A stretch of DNA of 64,000 nt, taken from contig JBBIIC010000008.1 of the NCBI GenBank assembly GCA_037446725.1, positions 29,365 through 93,364 on the forward strand. Direction: 5' to 3'. The notes below the pieces were generated by a model, which worked only from the letters and a program-made list of their open reading frames with translations, made no database searches and was not told the DNA's origin. Shown here in pieces: positions 1 to 8,984 of the stretch. Numbering within the stretch: position 1 is the first letter of the stretch; every line of letters begins with the position of its first letter. The position numbers were made by a program, and so were the translations under genes. This stretch comes from JBBIIC01 sp037446725 (GTDB lineage Bacteria > Actinomycetota > Coriobacteriia > Anaerosomatales > SLCP01).

Positions 1-570
1 CGCGAAGTTGCGGTAGAACTGGCCGACCGCGTAGAAGTGTGCCGGCCGTTCCGGTGCAACGATCTCGTCGACGTGCTGCCGCATCACCGGCACGGTACCC
101 GCCGCGATGACCGGCACCGCGAGCACGATGCGCTCGACGCCCTGGGCGCGCACGTAGCGCACCGCCGCGAGCGCCGTGAGCCCGGTGGCGATGCCGTCGT
201 CGACCACGATCGCCGTCGCGCCCTCCAGATCGATCGGCTCCTCGCCGCCGCGATAGAGTTCGATGCGGCGGCGCACCTTGTCGCGCACCGGACGCGCGAG
301 GTGCTCGAGCTCGGCGAGGTCGTAGCCGGCCTCGGGGTTGGGCGTCACGCGACCGTCGGCATCGACGGCGCCGACGGCGTACTCGGGGTTGTGGGGTGCG
401 CCGATCTTGCTCGCAACGACGACGTCGAGTGGCAGGTCGAGTGCGCGCGCGATCTCCCCGCCGACGACCACGCCCCCGCGCGGGATGCCGAGCACCACCG
501 CGTCCTCATCGGCGAATCTGACGAGCTCCTCGGCAAGCTGTCTGCCGGCGTCGTGTCTGTCGCGGTACAT
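1..570 (-). CDS. Phosphoribosyltransferase family protein (3' end outside window)
   Basis: An open frame starts at an ATG at 568-570 and stays open for 190 codons to the window edge. AGGGGG lies about 8 nt before the ATG. Near residue 125 there is a PRPP-binding-type loop, VVDDGIATG (acidic pair followed by GIATG). Near residue 32 is the GIPRGGVVVG segment usual in Rv0571c-like phosphoribosyltransferases, which often sit beside stress or hydrolase genes. The expected fold is a type I PRTase. The true substrate of this subfamily is not evident from sequence. The C-terminus lies outside the window, so a fused C-terminal domain cannot be excluded. It follows the importer genes on the same strand by 73 bp and may be cotranscribed with them. 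Confidence 0.85.
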   Translation of the reverse strand, partial: MYRDRHDAGRQLAEELVRFADEDAVVLGIPRGGVVVGGEIARALDLPLDVVVASKIGAPHNPEYAVGAVDADGRVTPNPEAGYDLAELEHLARPVRDKVRRRIELYRGGEEPIDLEGATAIVVDDGIATGLTALAAVRYVRAQGVERIVLAVPVIAAGTVPVMRQHVDEIVAPERPAHFYAVGQFYRNFA

Positions 571-643
571 CGCCGCACCCCCTGAGGGTCGCCCGATACA
601 CAGGGTGCATTCCCCCAAGCGGCAGGCGCGACACGCGCACGCG

Positions 644-1399
644 TCAGCGCTCCACGCGCGTCCAGCGGCAGAGGCGCGACTCGGCAAACTCAAGCAGCTC
701 GTAGACGACCACGCCGAGCAGCGCCATCGCGAGGATACCGGCGAACATCGCATCGTAGGCGAGCCGGCCCCACGCATCGACGATGTAGTACCCGAGCCCG
801 CTCGTCCCGCCGATCGACTCGGCGAGGAAGAGCACCGCGACAGCGGTGCCGCTTCCGATGCGAAGCGCGGTGAAGATCTCCGGGAGCGAGCCGGGCACCA
901 CGACGTGGCGGAAGACGTCGAGCGAGCCCGCGCCGAGCGAGCGCACGGAGAGCACCGAACCCGCCGGGATCGCGCGCGCTGCGTCGCGCGCCGTCACGAG
1001 CAGCTGGAAAAAGACGATGAGGGTGATGAGCACGATCTTGCTCGCGTCCCCGAGCCCGTAGAGCACAAGCAGCACGGGCAGGAAGACGACCTTCGGGATC
1101 GGGTAGGTCAGGAAGATGACGGGAGCCGCGACCGCGTCGGCCCGAGGCGAGCGCCCGAGCCAGAGCCCCAGCGGGACCGCAAGCACCGCGCCGAGCACCG
1201 TAGCGGCCACCACGCGCCACGTGCTCACGAGCAGGTGCGGGGCGAGCTCGCCCCGGAAGTCACCCGCGAACGCGGCAAGCGCCGGCACCGGGCCGGGCAG
1301 CGCGCGCGAGTCGAGCACCCACGAGCCGAGCTGCCACACCACCAGCACGGCGAGGACTGCGCCCACGTAGCCGGCTGCCTTGCGCCTCCACCCGCTCAC
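644..1399 (-). CDS. ABC transporter permease, SsuC/TauC type
   Basis: This 251-residue protein has about six hydrophobic segments (the first at residues 10-28). A cytoplasmic EAA-like loop at about 155-175 (LGAGSLDVFRHVVVPGSLP) is where the ATPase couples. It is the inner-membrane channel of an importer of the sulfonate/nitrate/taurine/thiamine-precursor family. Its start overlaps the stop of the ATPase gene by 4 bp (1396-1399), so the two are translationally coupled. Length is normal for the family. The substrate cannot be read from the sequence. Confidence 0.9.
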   Translation of the reverse strand: MSGWRRKAAGYVGAVLAVLVVWQLGSWVLDSRALPGPVPALAAFAGDFRGELAPHLLVSTWRVVAATVLGAVLAVPLGLWLGRSPRADAVAAPVIFLTYPIPKVVFLPVLLVLYGLGDASKIVLITLIVFFQLLVTARDAARAIPAGSVLSVRSLGAGSLDVFRHVVVPGSLPEIFTALRIGSGTAVAVLFLAESIGGTSGLGYYIVDAWGRLAYDAMFAGILAMALLGVVVYELLEFAESRLCRWTRVER

Positions 1400-2205
1400 G
1401 ACGGTTCACCCGCGCCCACCCGGCCGGTCTCGTGGTCGACGAGCGTGCCAACCGCGCCCTCCTCAGCGAGCAACTGCCGCAGCTCGGCACAGCGCTCGTA
1501 GAACTCCGGGGTCGCCCGGTAGCCCGACTCGCCCATGCGCGGGTTGTCGACGATGGCAGCCACCCGCCCCGGCCGGGGCGAGAGCACGATCACGCGCCTG
1601 CCGAGGAAGACGGCTTCTTCGATGGAGTGGGTCACGAGCACGCACGTGTGAGCGCGCTGACGCCAGAGCTCGAGCAGCAGGTCCTGCAGGTCCTCGCGCG
1701 TGAGCGCGTCGAGTGCCGAGAGCGGCTCGTCCATGAGCAGCAGGTCGGCGTCGAGCGCGAGCGCGCGGGCAAGCGCGAGCCGCTGCCGCATGCCGCCAGA
1801 GAGTTCGCCGGGGTAGGCATCGGCGAACTCGGCGAGACCGAGCCGGTCGAGCGAGGCCATGACGCGCTCGCGACGCTCGGTGCGCGGGATCCGCCGCACC
1901 TCCAGGCCAAGCGCTGCATTGTGGAAGACGGTCTTCCACGGCAGCAGCCCGAAGTCCTGGAGGATGAGCGCTGTGGCCAGGCGGGGCCCGGTCACCGGCT
2001 CGCCGGCGACGAGCAGCCGCCCTCCGTCGGCTCGGAGCATGCCCGCGGCGAGCAGGAGCAGTGTGGACTTGCCGCAGCCCGAGGGCCCGATGACCGCGAC
2101 CGGCTCGCCGTCGCCGACGCGCAGGTCGAGGCAATCGAGCGCGACCGTATCGCGCCCTACGCCTGCGTAGGTGAGCGAGAGCCCTTCGGCGACGAGCCCG
2201 GCCAC
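1396..2205 (-). CDS. ABC transporter ATP-binding protein, SsuB/TauB type
   Basis: A 269-residue cytoplasmic ATPase. Walker A GPSGCGKST is at 40-48, the Q-loop Gln at 84, signature LSGGMRQ at 136-142, and Walker B LLLMDEP at 156-162, with the H-loop His in VTHSIEEA near 194. This HSIEEA form is typical of the nitrate/sulfonate/taurine importer ATPases. It lies between the binding protein gene (10 bp upstream) and the permease (4-bp overlap), forming a complete binding protein-ATPase-permease set. Confidence 0.92.
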   Translation of the reverse strand: MAGLVAEGLSLTYAGVGRDTVALDCLDLRVGDGEPVAVIGPSGCGKSTLLLLAAGMLRADGGRLLVAGEPVTGPRLATALILQDFGLLPWKTVFHNAALGLEVRRIPRTERRERVMASLDRLGLAEFADAYPGELSGGMRQRLALARALALDADLLLMDEPLSALDALTREDLQDLLLELWRQRAHTCVLVTHSIEEAVFLGRRVIVLSPRPGRVAAIVDNPRMGESGYRATPEFYERCAELRQLLAEEGAVGTLVDHETGRVGAGEPS

Positions 2206-2215
2206 GCGCGCCTCC

Positions 2216-3205
2216 CTACGGCATCACGAGCACGAGGTCCTCGTAGGTGAGCGCGCCCTCATCCAGTGTACCCTTGGCGATCATCCAGCCGAGCACCGCG
2301 TCCACCTGCTCGGCGGAGGGGATCTGCGCGGTCGGGTAGGTGTTGATGCGGTAGGTGTCCTTGATCGGCTCGGGCAAACGCGCCTGCTCGACGAGCAGCT
2401 CGCGCCACGCATCCGGGTCCTCGTTGATGATCGCGACGGCCTCGTCCCAGACCTGCAGGAGCGCCGACATCGTGTCCACGCCGCCGATCTCGGAGAGGTA
2501 CTCGTCGTCGAATGCGAGCACCGTCTGCGAGAGGTTCTCGCCGGTGGTGTCGTCGGCGAGCAGGATCGCGCCCTCGAACTCGGCGAGGCTCAGCAGCGGC
2601 TCGGGAAGCGCGGCGGCCTTCAGCTGGCCCTGCATGAGCAGGTCGTAGCGGACCGGCACCTTGGGCACCGCTTCGGCGACAACGTCATCCTGCGCGACGC
2701 CGGCCTGGCGCATGAGCCCGTCGAGCACGAACTCCTGGATGGTGTTGAGCGACGTGCCTACGGGCACCTCCGCGAGCGCCGAGATGTCGGCGTACCCGGA
2801 GTCCGGCGCCGCGACGATACCGAATCGGCCCTCGGCAGGCGTGGCGCCGAGCATGATCGTCGCAATGGTGACCGGCGAGCCGCCGGCTTCCAGCTGGGCC
2901 GAGGCGATGATGTCGCCCATGTACGCGTCGATCTCGCCCGCGACGAGCGCGGCATCGCGTTCCTGGGCCGCCTGGAAGGTCACGATCTCGACCGAGTCGA
3001 GGCCGTACTCGGCGAACAGGCCCTGCTCCTGGGCGACCCACAGTGGCAGCATGTCCTCGGTCGGCAGGGTGCCGATGACGACCGGTATCGGCTCGGGGGT
3101 GCGCGGCTCGCTCGTCTCGGGCTGCGAATCGGACTGCGGTGCGCAGCCGGTGAGCGCGGCGAGTCCAAACGCAAGCACGCAGGCAACGGAGATCATGCGT
3201 TTCAT
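2216..3205 (-). CDS. ABC transporter substrate-binding lipoprotein, SsuA/NMT1-like
   Basis: A 329-residue secreted lipoprotein. The signal peptide ends in the lipobox LTGC with the lipidated Cys at residue 21, followed by a Ser/Pro/Glu-rich linker. From about residue 40 the protein has the periplasmic-binding fold of the NMT1/THI5/SsuA group: a PLWVAQEQGLFAEYGLD segment, then an EIDAYMGD segment. The ATG has a clear AAGGAGG 8 nt upstream. It would deliver ligand to the permease and ATPase downstream. Sulfonates, nitrate and pyrimidine precursors are all possible ligands. Confidence 0.9.
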   Translation of the reverse strand: MKRMISVACVLAFGLAALTGCAPQSDSQPETSEPRTPEPIPVVIGTLPTEDMLPLWVAQEQGLFAEYGLDSVEIVTFQAAQERDAALVAGEIDAYMGDIIASAQLEAGGSPVTIATIMLGATPAEGRFGIVAAPDSGYADISALAEVPVGTSLNTIQEFVLDGLMRQAGVAQDDVVAEAVPKVPVRYDLLMQGQLKAAALPEPLLSLAEFEGAILLADDTTGENLSQTVLAFDDEYLSEIGGVDTMSALLQVWDEAVAIINEDPDAWRELLVEQARLPEPIKDTYRINTYPTAQIPSAEQVDAVLGWMIAKGTLDEGALTYEDLVLVMP

Positions 3206-3238
3206 CGGAGGGTCCTCCTTGCGGGATGCGACACGGCC

Positions 3239-3841
3239 CTAGCCGGCGCTGACGGAACGGCGGAACCGCATCTCGTCGCGAGACGGGATGCCGGAGAAGC
3301 CCGCCACGGCGGCTCCGGCACGGTCGGCCAGCAGGCCGAGCGCGATGTCGTACAGGACGAACCCGTGGCGCTGGTAGAAGTAGATCAGCGGTATGTCGTC
3401 GTTGGATACGGCGACGCGCACCGAGGGCAGTCCGCGCTTCTTCGCGAGATCGACGGCGGCCCGTAACAGCGCGGCGCCCACTCCCTGGCCCTGGTGCTCG
3501 GGATAGACCGACAGCAGCACGATGACGAGCTCGCCGCCGAAGACGGCGGTCGACAGCAGGCCGGCGAGTGCGCCGTCCGCCTCGGCGATAAGGTTCTCGC
3601 CGCGCAGGACGTCGAACGTCCGGTCGAACACGTCGATCTCGGTCTCGCCGAGCGCCCGGTCGCAGATCTCCTCGATGTCCTGGCGATCTGCGGCGACCGC
3701 GGGGCGAACGGTGAACTCGAGCGTCTCGGCCGACTGGTGCTCGGCGCATGTCACCGTCAGACGCGCCTCGTTGAGCGGCAGGTCCTTGCCGCACGTGGGG
3801 CAGCGATACTGCGGATAGGGAAGATCGAACTCGTCGACCAT
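3239..3841 (-). CDS. GNAT acetyltransferase with N-terminal zinc ribbon
   Basis: A 200-residue protein. Residues 12-35 form a small metal-binding knuckle (Cys14, Cys17, Cys32, His35). A GNAT domain follows from about 47, with an acetyl-CoA loop around EHQGQGVGAALLRAAV (Q/R-x-x-G-x-G/A type). The C-terminus contains the FYQRHGF motif common in GNAT enzymes. RBS AGGAG lies about 10 nt before the ATG. It sits 33 bp upstream of the importer binding protein on the same strand and is probably the first gene of that operon. The acceptor substrate is unknown. Confidence 0.8.
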   Translation of the reverse strand: MVDEFDLPYPQYRCPTCGKDLPLNEARLTVTCAEHQSAETLEFTVRPAVAADRQDIEEICDRALGETEIDVFDRTFDVLRGENLIAEADGALAGLLSTAVFGGELVIVLLSVYPEHQGQGVGAALLRAAVDLAKKRGLPSVRVAVSNDDIPLIYFYQRHGFVLYDIALGLLADRAGAAVAGFSGIPSRDEMRFRRSVSAG

Positions 3842-4017
3842 TTCTCACAGCTCCTGTGTCGCGACGGACCATACTGTTATACCGTGTACGGGCGCACGGC
3901 GCACGCGCCCGGGCTGCCGGAGCCGGGGACCGCGCGGCGCCCGGGCTGCCGATGCGGATCGTGGCGCGGGTGTTGCTGGCACCATCGAGACAGATCGTCA
4001 TGCCGGAGGGAGGACGC

Positions 4018-4425
4018 ATGGAGAGCATCGCCTGGGACCCGTCACTCGAGACCGGGGACGCGCTCGTCGACGAACAGCATCGCGAGATGCACGATCTACT
4101 CAACGAGCTTCTCTGTGCCGGGGACACTCCTTCCCGGATCATGAGCGTCCTCGAGCGCCTCATGGACCATGCGCTCCTGCACTTCGCCGACGAAGAGGAC
4201 CTCATGCGCAGGGAGGCATATCCCGCCGAGCTCAGCGCCGAGCACATCGCGCAACACCGTGCGCTCACGGAAAGCGCCCGCCAGAAGGTGCTCGAGTTCC
4301 ATGACGGGACGCTCACTGAGATCGCCCCCCTCGTAGAGTTCCTGCGCGAGTGGGTCGGGACCCACATCCACGAACACGACCGCGGGCTCATCGACTACGT
4401 CCGCGAACGCGACGGACTGTCCTGA
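4018..4425 (+). CDS. Bacteriohemerythrin
   Basis: A 135-residue single-domain hemerythrin. The di-iron ligand pattern is complete: His21, His55, Glu59, His76, His80, His116 and Asp121, with the family spacing, inside a four-helix bundle. Such proteins bind O2, or NO in some cases, at a non-heme di-iron centre and act in oxygen sensing, storage or delivery. The start at 4018 is chosen because GGAGGGAGG lies just before it; an upstream in-frame ATG at 3856 would add 54 low-complexity residues. It is followed after 2 bp by the HAD gene. Confidence 0.92.
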   Translation: MESIAWDPSLETGDALVDEQHREMHDLLNELLCAGDTPSRIMSVLERLMDHALLHFADEEDLMRREAYPAELSAEHIAQHRALTESARQKVLEFHDGTLTEIAPLVEFLREWVGTHIHEHDRGLIDYVRERDGLS

Positions 4426-4427
4426 CG

Positions 4428-5330
4428 ATGACGCAGCCTCCCGCGACCCTGGATTCGCACCCGCTCGCCCCGGACGCGCTCGCCCGAGCCTCGGTGCTCT
4501 ACACCGATCTCGACGGCACCCTGCTCGGCCCCGGCGCCACGCTGCTGGCCGATGCCGCGGGGCGGCCATGGACGGGCACAGCCGACGCCGTGGTCGCCCT
4601 CAACGAGGCGGGCATGACCTGTGTCGTGTGCTCGGGCCGCAATCGCTGGCAGCTCATGGAGGTCTCGCGCATGCTGGGCTGGGACTCCTACATCGCCGAG
4701 GTCGGTTGCGTCATCGTGCCGGGCCGCGGCGAGACGCCCATCTACCACACCGGCTCGTGGGGCCCCGACGCGACGCGCGAAGGCGAGACCCCCTACGAGG
4801 CGATCACCCGGGTCGGGGCGCTCGGCACCCTCTCGCGCGCCTTCCCTGGCCGGATCGAGGAGCACGCGCCCTGGCACCTCAACCGCGAAGCGACGCACGT
4901 ACTCAGGGGCAACGTCCCTCTTGCCGAGGCCCAGGCCGCACTCGACACGCTCGCGCTGCCGGTCCGTATCGTCGACAACGGCATCGTCCATCCGCCACGA
5001 CACTCGCTGCGCGGCGTGGACGAAGTGCACGCCTACCATCTGATCCCCGACGGAGTGCACAAGAGCGACGCCATCACCCGGGACCTCGCGCGACGCGGAC
5101 TGTCGCGAGAGGATGCGCTTGCGATCGGAGACTCGGCGACCGACGTCGAGATGGCAGACGCCGTCGCGCTCGGCATGCTCGTGGCCAACGCGCTTGCCGA
5201 CGCGCGCGTGCTCGAAGCGGCGGCCGTACGCGATAACGTCGCGGTGACGCGAGGCGCACGGGGAGAAGGCTGGGCCGAGTTCGCGGCCGCCTGGCTGGCG
5301 GCGCACGAGAACCGCGAGGATCACAGGTGA
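4428..5330 (+). CDS. HAD-superfamily hydrolase, Cof/MPGP (type IIB) group
   Basis: A 300-residue phosphatase. Motif I is DLDGT with nucleophile Asp27 and acid/base Asp29. Motif II is VCSGR. The cap lies in the middle of the protein, as in C2-cap enzymes, and motif IV is GDSATDVEMA near residue 237. Known relatives act on sugar phosphates such as mannosyl-3-phosphoglycerate, sucrose phosphate or general Cof substrates, and the sequence does not decide between them. The ATG at 4428 gives no N-terminal overrun and follows the hemerythrin stop by 2 bp. The stop overlaps the next gene by 4 bp. Confidence 0.85.
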   Translation: MTQPPATLDSHPLAPDALARASVLYTDLDGTLLGPGATLLADAAGRPWTGTADAVVALNEAGMTCVVCSGRNRWQLMEVSRMLGWDSYIAEVGCVIVPGRGETPIYHTGSWGPDATREGETPYEAITRVGALGTLSRAFPGRIEEHAPWHLNREATHVLRGNVPLAEAQAALDTLALPVRIVDNGIVHPPRHSLRGVDEVHAYHLIPDGVHKSDAITRDLARRGLSREDALAIGDSATDVEMADAVALGMLVANALADARVLEAAAVRDNVAVTRGARGEGWAEFAAAWLAAHENREDHR

Positions 5331-5911
5331 CGGAGAATCGCATCCCGAACAAGGAGGCCGCACGACTGCTCGGCCGGAGCGCACGCCAGGCCGTGCTCGC
5401 CACCGACCGCGCGATGTACGCGGCTGCCGCCGCCAAGCGTTTGCTCGCTCTGCCCGAGGTCGCACGCGCACGCACCGTGCTCGCGTACGCGGCCACGCCC
5501 GAGGAGATCGATCCGGCACCGGTCGTCGATGCGCTGCGCCGGCACGGGGTCGTGGTCGCGCTCCCGCGCGTGGCAGGCCCTTCCGAACTCGTCGCCCACC
5601 GAATCGAGCCCGGGATGGCACTCGTCAGGGGCCCGTATGGCCTCATCGAGCCGCCGGCGGACGCTCCGCTGGTGTCTCCGAACGACATCGACGTGGCCAT
5701 CGTGCCGGGCGTGGCGTTCGACGGCGCCTGCCGCCGCGTCGGCCACGGCGTGGGCTACTACGACCGGCTGCTTGCGCTGATGGACCACGTCGTGACCGTG
5801 GGCCTGGCCTTCGACGGACAGGTGCTCGCCGAGGTACCGTGCGAGGAGCACGACGTCTGCGTCGACGTGCTCGTGACCCCCACGCGCACGATCAGACGCG
5901 AGGACGGCTAG
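5327..5911 (+). CDS. fthC: 5-formyltetrahydrofolate cyclo-ligase
   Basis: A 194-residue enzyme converting 5-formyl-THF plus ATP to 5,10-methenyl-THF, which restores folate trapped by side reactions. The signature near the C-terminus is VPGVAFD followed by RRVGHGVGYYDR, with the glycine-rich G-x-G-YYD substrate loop. The N-terminus has the usual basic KxxAR-type start. Translation begins at a GTG overlapping the preceding TGA (GTGA, 5327-5330), so it is coupled to the HAD gene. It converges with the deacetylase gene, overlapping by 4 bp. Confidence 0.92.
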   Translation: MTENRIPNKEAARLLGRSARQAVLATDRAMYAAAAAKRLLALPEVARARTVLAYAATPEEIDPAPVVDALRRHGVVVALPRVAGPSELVAHRIEPGMALVRGPYGLIEPPADAPLVSPNDIDVAIVPGVAFDGACRRVGHGVGYYDRLLALMDHVVTVGLAFDGQVLAEVPCEEHDVCVDVLVTPTRTIRREDG

Positions 5912-7032
5912 CGCAGCCGGTCGAGAGTCACGAAGAGGTAGCCCTGCGCTTTGAGCTCCTCGATGAGGCGCGGAAGCACCGCGATGGTCTGGCTGCGGTC
6001 CCCGCCACCGTCGTGAAGCAGCACGATCGAGCCCGGCCCGATGTGTGAGAGCATGCTCGCGAGCATCGGCTCGACACCGGGACGGCGCCAGTCCTGCGGA
6101 TCGACGTCCCACATGACGAGGTCCATCTTCATGCGCCTGGCCTCGTTGAGCACGCTCGTGTTCATCCCCCCACCGGGCGGCCGGAACCATGCCGGAGCCA
6201 CACCCGTGACCCGCTGCAACGTCCTGCTGCCCCCTTCGATCTGCGCGCGGGTGACGTCCGCGCCATGCCGGGTGAGCACGGTGTGGTTCTGTGTGTGGTT
6301 GCCGACGAGGTGACCCTCGTCCACCACGCGTTGCGCTATGGCGGGGTAGCGCTCGGCCAGGTAGCCCACCATGAAGAAGCTCGCCCGCACGTCGTTGGCG
6401 GCGAGTATGTCGAGGACCTGCTCGGTCTGGGTGGGCCACGGGCCGTCGTCGAACGTGAGCGCTACGACCTTCGTCGTCGGGTCGGGCTTCCAGCGGCGCA
6501 CGACCATCGGCTGGGCGGGCTCGAGCACGCGAGTCGACACCGTCTTGCCGGAGATCTCGCCGAGTACCTGTTGCCGCACGCCGACCGTGCCCGGGTTCTC
6601 GAGTGAAACCAACGGCCCGGCTCCGGTCCTCTCCAGCTCTATGGGGATCGGCGTCTCGGTCGTCACGGTGGCCTCAACGAAGTCGCCACCCCGACGCACC
6701 GACACGCGGTCGCCGTCCCGGAGACGCTCCGTCGGCAGCACGGCCTTCCCGTTGACGAAGTACACCGGGGGGCCACCCGCGCCCCGCTCGAGTACCTCAC
6801 CCGTCACGTCGAGCAGGTCACCGGGGCTCGGCAGGAGGGCTCCCTCGGCCACGAGGTCGGACACGGTCGCGCCCATCCGGACCGGGTGCGACGCGCCGCT
6901 GACGGTCACCCGGGTCTGGTACGAAGGCATCGCCACGGCGACGAGCGCCGCGGCGACAAGACCGGCGACGGACAGGTACAGACGCGAGGGCGCGGCCTCG
7001 GCTCTCGGATGCTTGACGACGTAAGATGCCAT
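5908..7032 (-). CDS. Polysaccharide deacetylase with DUF348 and G5 domains
   Basis: A 374-residue cell-wall enzyme. An N-terminal transmembrane anchor lies at 19-36. A DUF348-like repeat follows at about 38-65 (TVSDLVAEGA), then a region near 120-170 matching G5 domains (TETPIP...GKTVSTRV). The NodB catalytic domain runs from about 187, with TFDDG (Asp195, Asp196), the metal His pair His246/His250 in HTQNH, RPPGG from 284, and LLHDG with His340. It probably removes N-acetyl groups from peptidoglycan or another wall glycan outside the membrane, with G5 as a wall-binding module. DUF348-G5 is also found in resuscitation-promoting proteins of Actinomycetota. Confidence 0.88.
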   Translation of the reverse strand: MASYVVKHPRAEAAPSRLYLSVAGLVAAALVAVAMPSYQTRVTVSGASHPVRMGATVSDLVAEGALLPSPGDLLDVTGEVLERGAGGPPVYFVNGKAVLPTERLRDGDRVSVRRGGDFVEATVTTETPIPIELERTGAGPLVSLENPGTVGVRQQVLGEISGKTVSTRVLEPAQPMVVRRWKPDPTTKVVALTFDDGPWPTQTEQVLDILAANDVRASFFMVGYLAERYPAIAQRVVDEGHLVGNHTQNHTVLTRHGADVTRAQIEGGSRTLQRVTGVAPAWFRPPGGGMNTSVLNEARRMKMDLVMWDVDPQDWRRPGVEPMLASMLSHIGPGSIVLLHDGGGDRSQTIAVLPRLIEELKAQGYLFVTLDRLR

Positions 7033-7043
7033 GACCTCATAGT

Positions 7044-7544
7044 TTACTGCGATATCCGTGCCACGCGCGCGCTCGTGAGCTCGAGCAAACGCGGCAGCGC
7101 GATGCGAACCATCGACGAAGGCGTGCCCGCGGCGGGGTAGACGAACTCGAAGCGCGCGAGCGAGTCATCGGCGAGCACGAGCAGCCCAGGCGGCAGATCG
7201 AACGGCGAGACCCCGCCGATCGCGTATCCCGTGGCAGAGCGAACTGCCTCCGCGTCGGCGAAGTGCGCCTCGCCCGCGCCGGCCAACTCCGCGATAGCGG
7301 TGGCATCCCCGCGCCGGTCGCCGGCCACCAGGGCCACTAGCGGGGTCGCGCCCGCGACGAACACGAGCGACTTGACGATCTGGCCGAGCTCGCACCCCAT
7401 GGCGTCCGCGGCCATCTGAGCCGTCTTCGTTGAGTGCTCGAAGGTGACGATCTCGCCTTCGAGCCCGTGCACGGCAAGGAATGCACGTACGCGCTCGGCA
7501 GAGCGAACGCGTCTGGGCGTCGAACCCGTCGGGCCGTCGGTCAT
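7044..7544 (-). CDS. YbaK/EbsC-type aminoacyl-tRNA deacylase
   Basis: A 166-residue protein with the YbaK/aaRS-associated fold. It has the TAQMAADAMGCELGQIVKSLVF helix region with the conserved lysine of VKSL, and a GYAIGGVSPFD segment. These enzymes hydrolyse mischarged tRNAs such as Cys-tRNAPro. The start is set at the ATG at 7542-7544 (MTDGPTG) because GGGAGAA precedes it; an upstream in-frame ATG at 7586 would extend into the next gene. Exact specificity (Pro, Cys or Ala) cannot be told. Confidence 0.85.
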   Translation of the reverse strand: MTDGPTGSTPRRVRSAERVRAFLAVHGLEGEIVTFEHSTKTAQMAADAMGCELGQIVKSLVFVAGATPLVALVAGDRRGDATAIAELAGAGEAHFADAEAVRSATGYAIGGVSPFDLPPGLLVLADDSLARFEFVYPAAGTPSSMVRIALPRLLELTSARVARISQ

Positions 7545-7560
7545 CTCTCGATTCTCCCTT

Positions 7561-8187
7561 TCACTCCGGCGTCGGGGTCGGAACACGCCGCCCGATGCCG
7601 AGCGGGACGAGAAGCGACTCGAGAGCGTTCTCGAGGTTCTCGGTCCAGGCAGCGAGCGATCGGATCTCGATCTTGAGCAGCGGGTATGCGGAATGCGGGC
7701 GATCGATCACGAAGCCCTGCTCGAGCAGGAATCCGAGGTCGGGCATGGGCGAGTCGACCTGGCTGCCCATGGCACGTCCGTACGCGAACAACGATCTCTC
7801 TCCCCGACCGTGCACGTCGCGGATCGCGGCATGCAGCAGCACGCGGTCCAGACCCCTGCATCGCACCTCGTCGCGGACGTGCAGACAGGCGATCAGGGGC
7901 GCGTCGGGGCCCACCGGGCCCGACGGGATCCATCGCGACTGCGGCAGGTAGCGGGCGGGCGCGTACTTGATGAAACCCAGCACGGTGTCCTCCTCCACCG
8001 CCATCCGGCCGTACTCGCCCCACTCGCGGTTCACCTCTGAGATGCGCGCCCGCAGCAGGTCACCTTCACACTGCGCCCCGCATTTCACCTCGAGCCGTTC
8101 CCCCGACTCCCAGTACGAGCAGTCCGCGCACGATGGGCCGAGCTGGCCGAAGCCATCGACGGTGAGCGCGCGGAGACGTCGGGCCAT
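7561..8187 (-). CDS. GNAT-like protein with N-terminal cysteine motif
   Basis: A 208-residue protein. Near the N-terminus is GPSCADCSYWE (Cys20, Cys23), then a second pair in CGAQC around residue 38, which together could bind a metal. The middle part resembles a GNAT fold: a beta strand APLIACLHV followed by V-R-C-R-G-L in the position of the acetyl-CoA loop, and an LGF segment near 157. Similar annotated proteins in Actinomycetota are called GNAT acetyltransferases. No substrate can be assigned. It overlaps the PRC-barrel gene start by one base and is cotranscribed with it. Confidence 0.6.
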   Translation of the reverse strand: MARRLRALTVDGFGQLGPSCADCSYWESGERLEVKCGAQCEGDLLRARISEVNREWGEYGRMAVEEDTVLGFIKYAPARYLPQSRWIPSGPVGPDAPLIACLHVRDEVRCRGLDRVLLHAAIRDVHGRGERSLFAYGRAMGSQVDSPMPDLGFLLEQGFVIDRPHSAYPLLKIEIRSLAAWTENLENALESLLVPLGIGRRVPTPTPE

Positions 8188-8888
8188 CAGCGCTCTCCGT
8201 CCCTCTCCTCAGCCATCCCTTCCTTGATGCCTTCGGCGAAGCCCTTCCACGACAGCGCCGCGCGCTTGCCGACCGAGCTGTCCCTGGCAGCCCGGGCAGC
8301 CAGGGTCGTAGCGGAGACGGCTCCCTTGGCCGCACGCTCCGCGGTGACCTTCACCACCGCCGCCGTCTTCCCCGCGCTCGCCGCGATCCCGCCGCTGAAC
8401 TCCGGCGTCGCCACGGCGTCGTCGAGGCGGACCGCCCCGTTGGAGAAGCCGACGATGCTCTCACCCGCGACCTCGCGAACGCCTACTGCCGCGTCGCTCG
8501 TCGTCCCCCGGCCGAGCACGAGGCGGGTGACACGGCCCCCCGCATCCAGCTCGGCCTCTTTGACGTCGCCGAGCATCGTGCCCGAGGCGGTGCGGACCGG
8601 CATCCCCCGCCAGATGACCGTCTGCTCCCAGTCGATGCCGGCGCGCCTCCCGCCGATGTGTTCGAGGCGCGCCCCTTCTGCGAGCGTCAGTTGCGCGGCA
8701 CTCATGGTCACCGCGGAAACGGGCACGTAGCGGCGCTGCCGCTCGAGCACGTACGCCCACGGCCGCATACGTATCTCGAATCCGACGAGCACCGGCTCGG
8801 AAGGGTGGAACAGCGCGCGCGACACCTTGCCGAGGCTTGCGCCCCGCGCGTCGATCACGGGCAGCTCGTGGAGGTCGGTCAGTCGCAT
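8187..8888 (-). CDS. PRC-barrel domain protein
   Basis: A 233-residue protein with two PRC-barrel-like halves: residues 1-75 (LPVIDARGASLGKV) and about 90-165 (GMPVRTASGTMLGDVKEAELD). A Lys/Ala/Arg-rich, probably helical C-terminus follows. PRC barrels occur in photosynthetic H subunits, RimM and small sporulation or stress proteins; here the role is unknown. It is the first gene of a three-gene unit with the GNAT-like and YbaK genes and lies just downstream of the YtxH gene. Confidence 0.75.
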   Translation of the reverse strand: MRLTDLHELPVIDARGASLGKVSRALFHPSEPVLVGFEIRMRPWAYVLERQRRYVPVSAVTMSAAQLTLAEGARLEHIGGRRAGIDWEQTVIWRGMPVRTASGTMLGDVKEAELDAGGRVTRLVLGRGTTSDAAVGVREVAGESIVGFSNGAVRLDDAVATPEFSGGIAASAGKTAAVVKVTAERAAKGAVSATTLAARAARDSSVGKRAALSWKGFAEGIKEGMAEERDGER

Positions 8889-8984
8889 GCGCCGCTCCCG
8901 CCCCGCCGATCGGGGGCCAGACAGAGTGGGCCGGCCGTCGTATGCGAGGCCGGCCCACTCGAATCGAGACGTGGTGGAAGGATA

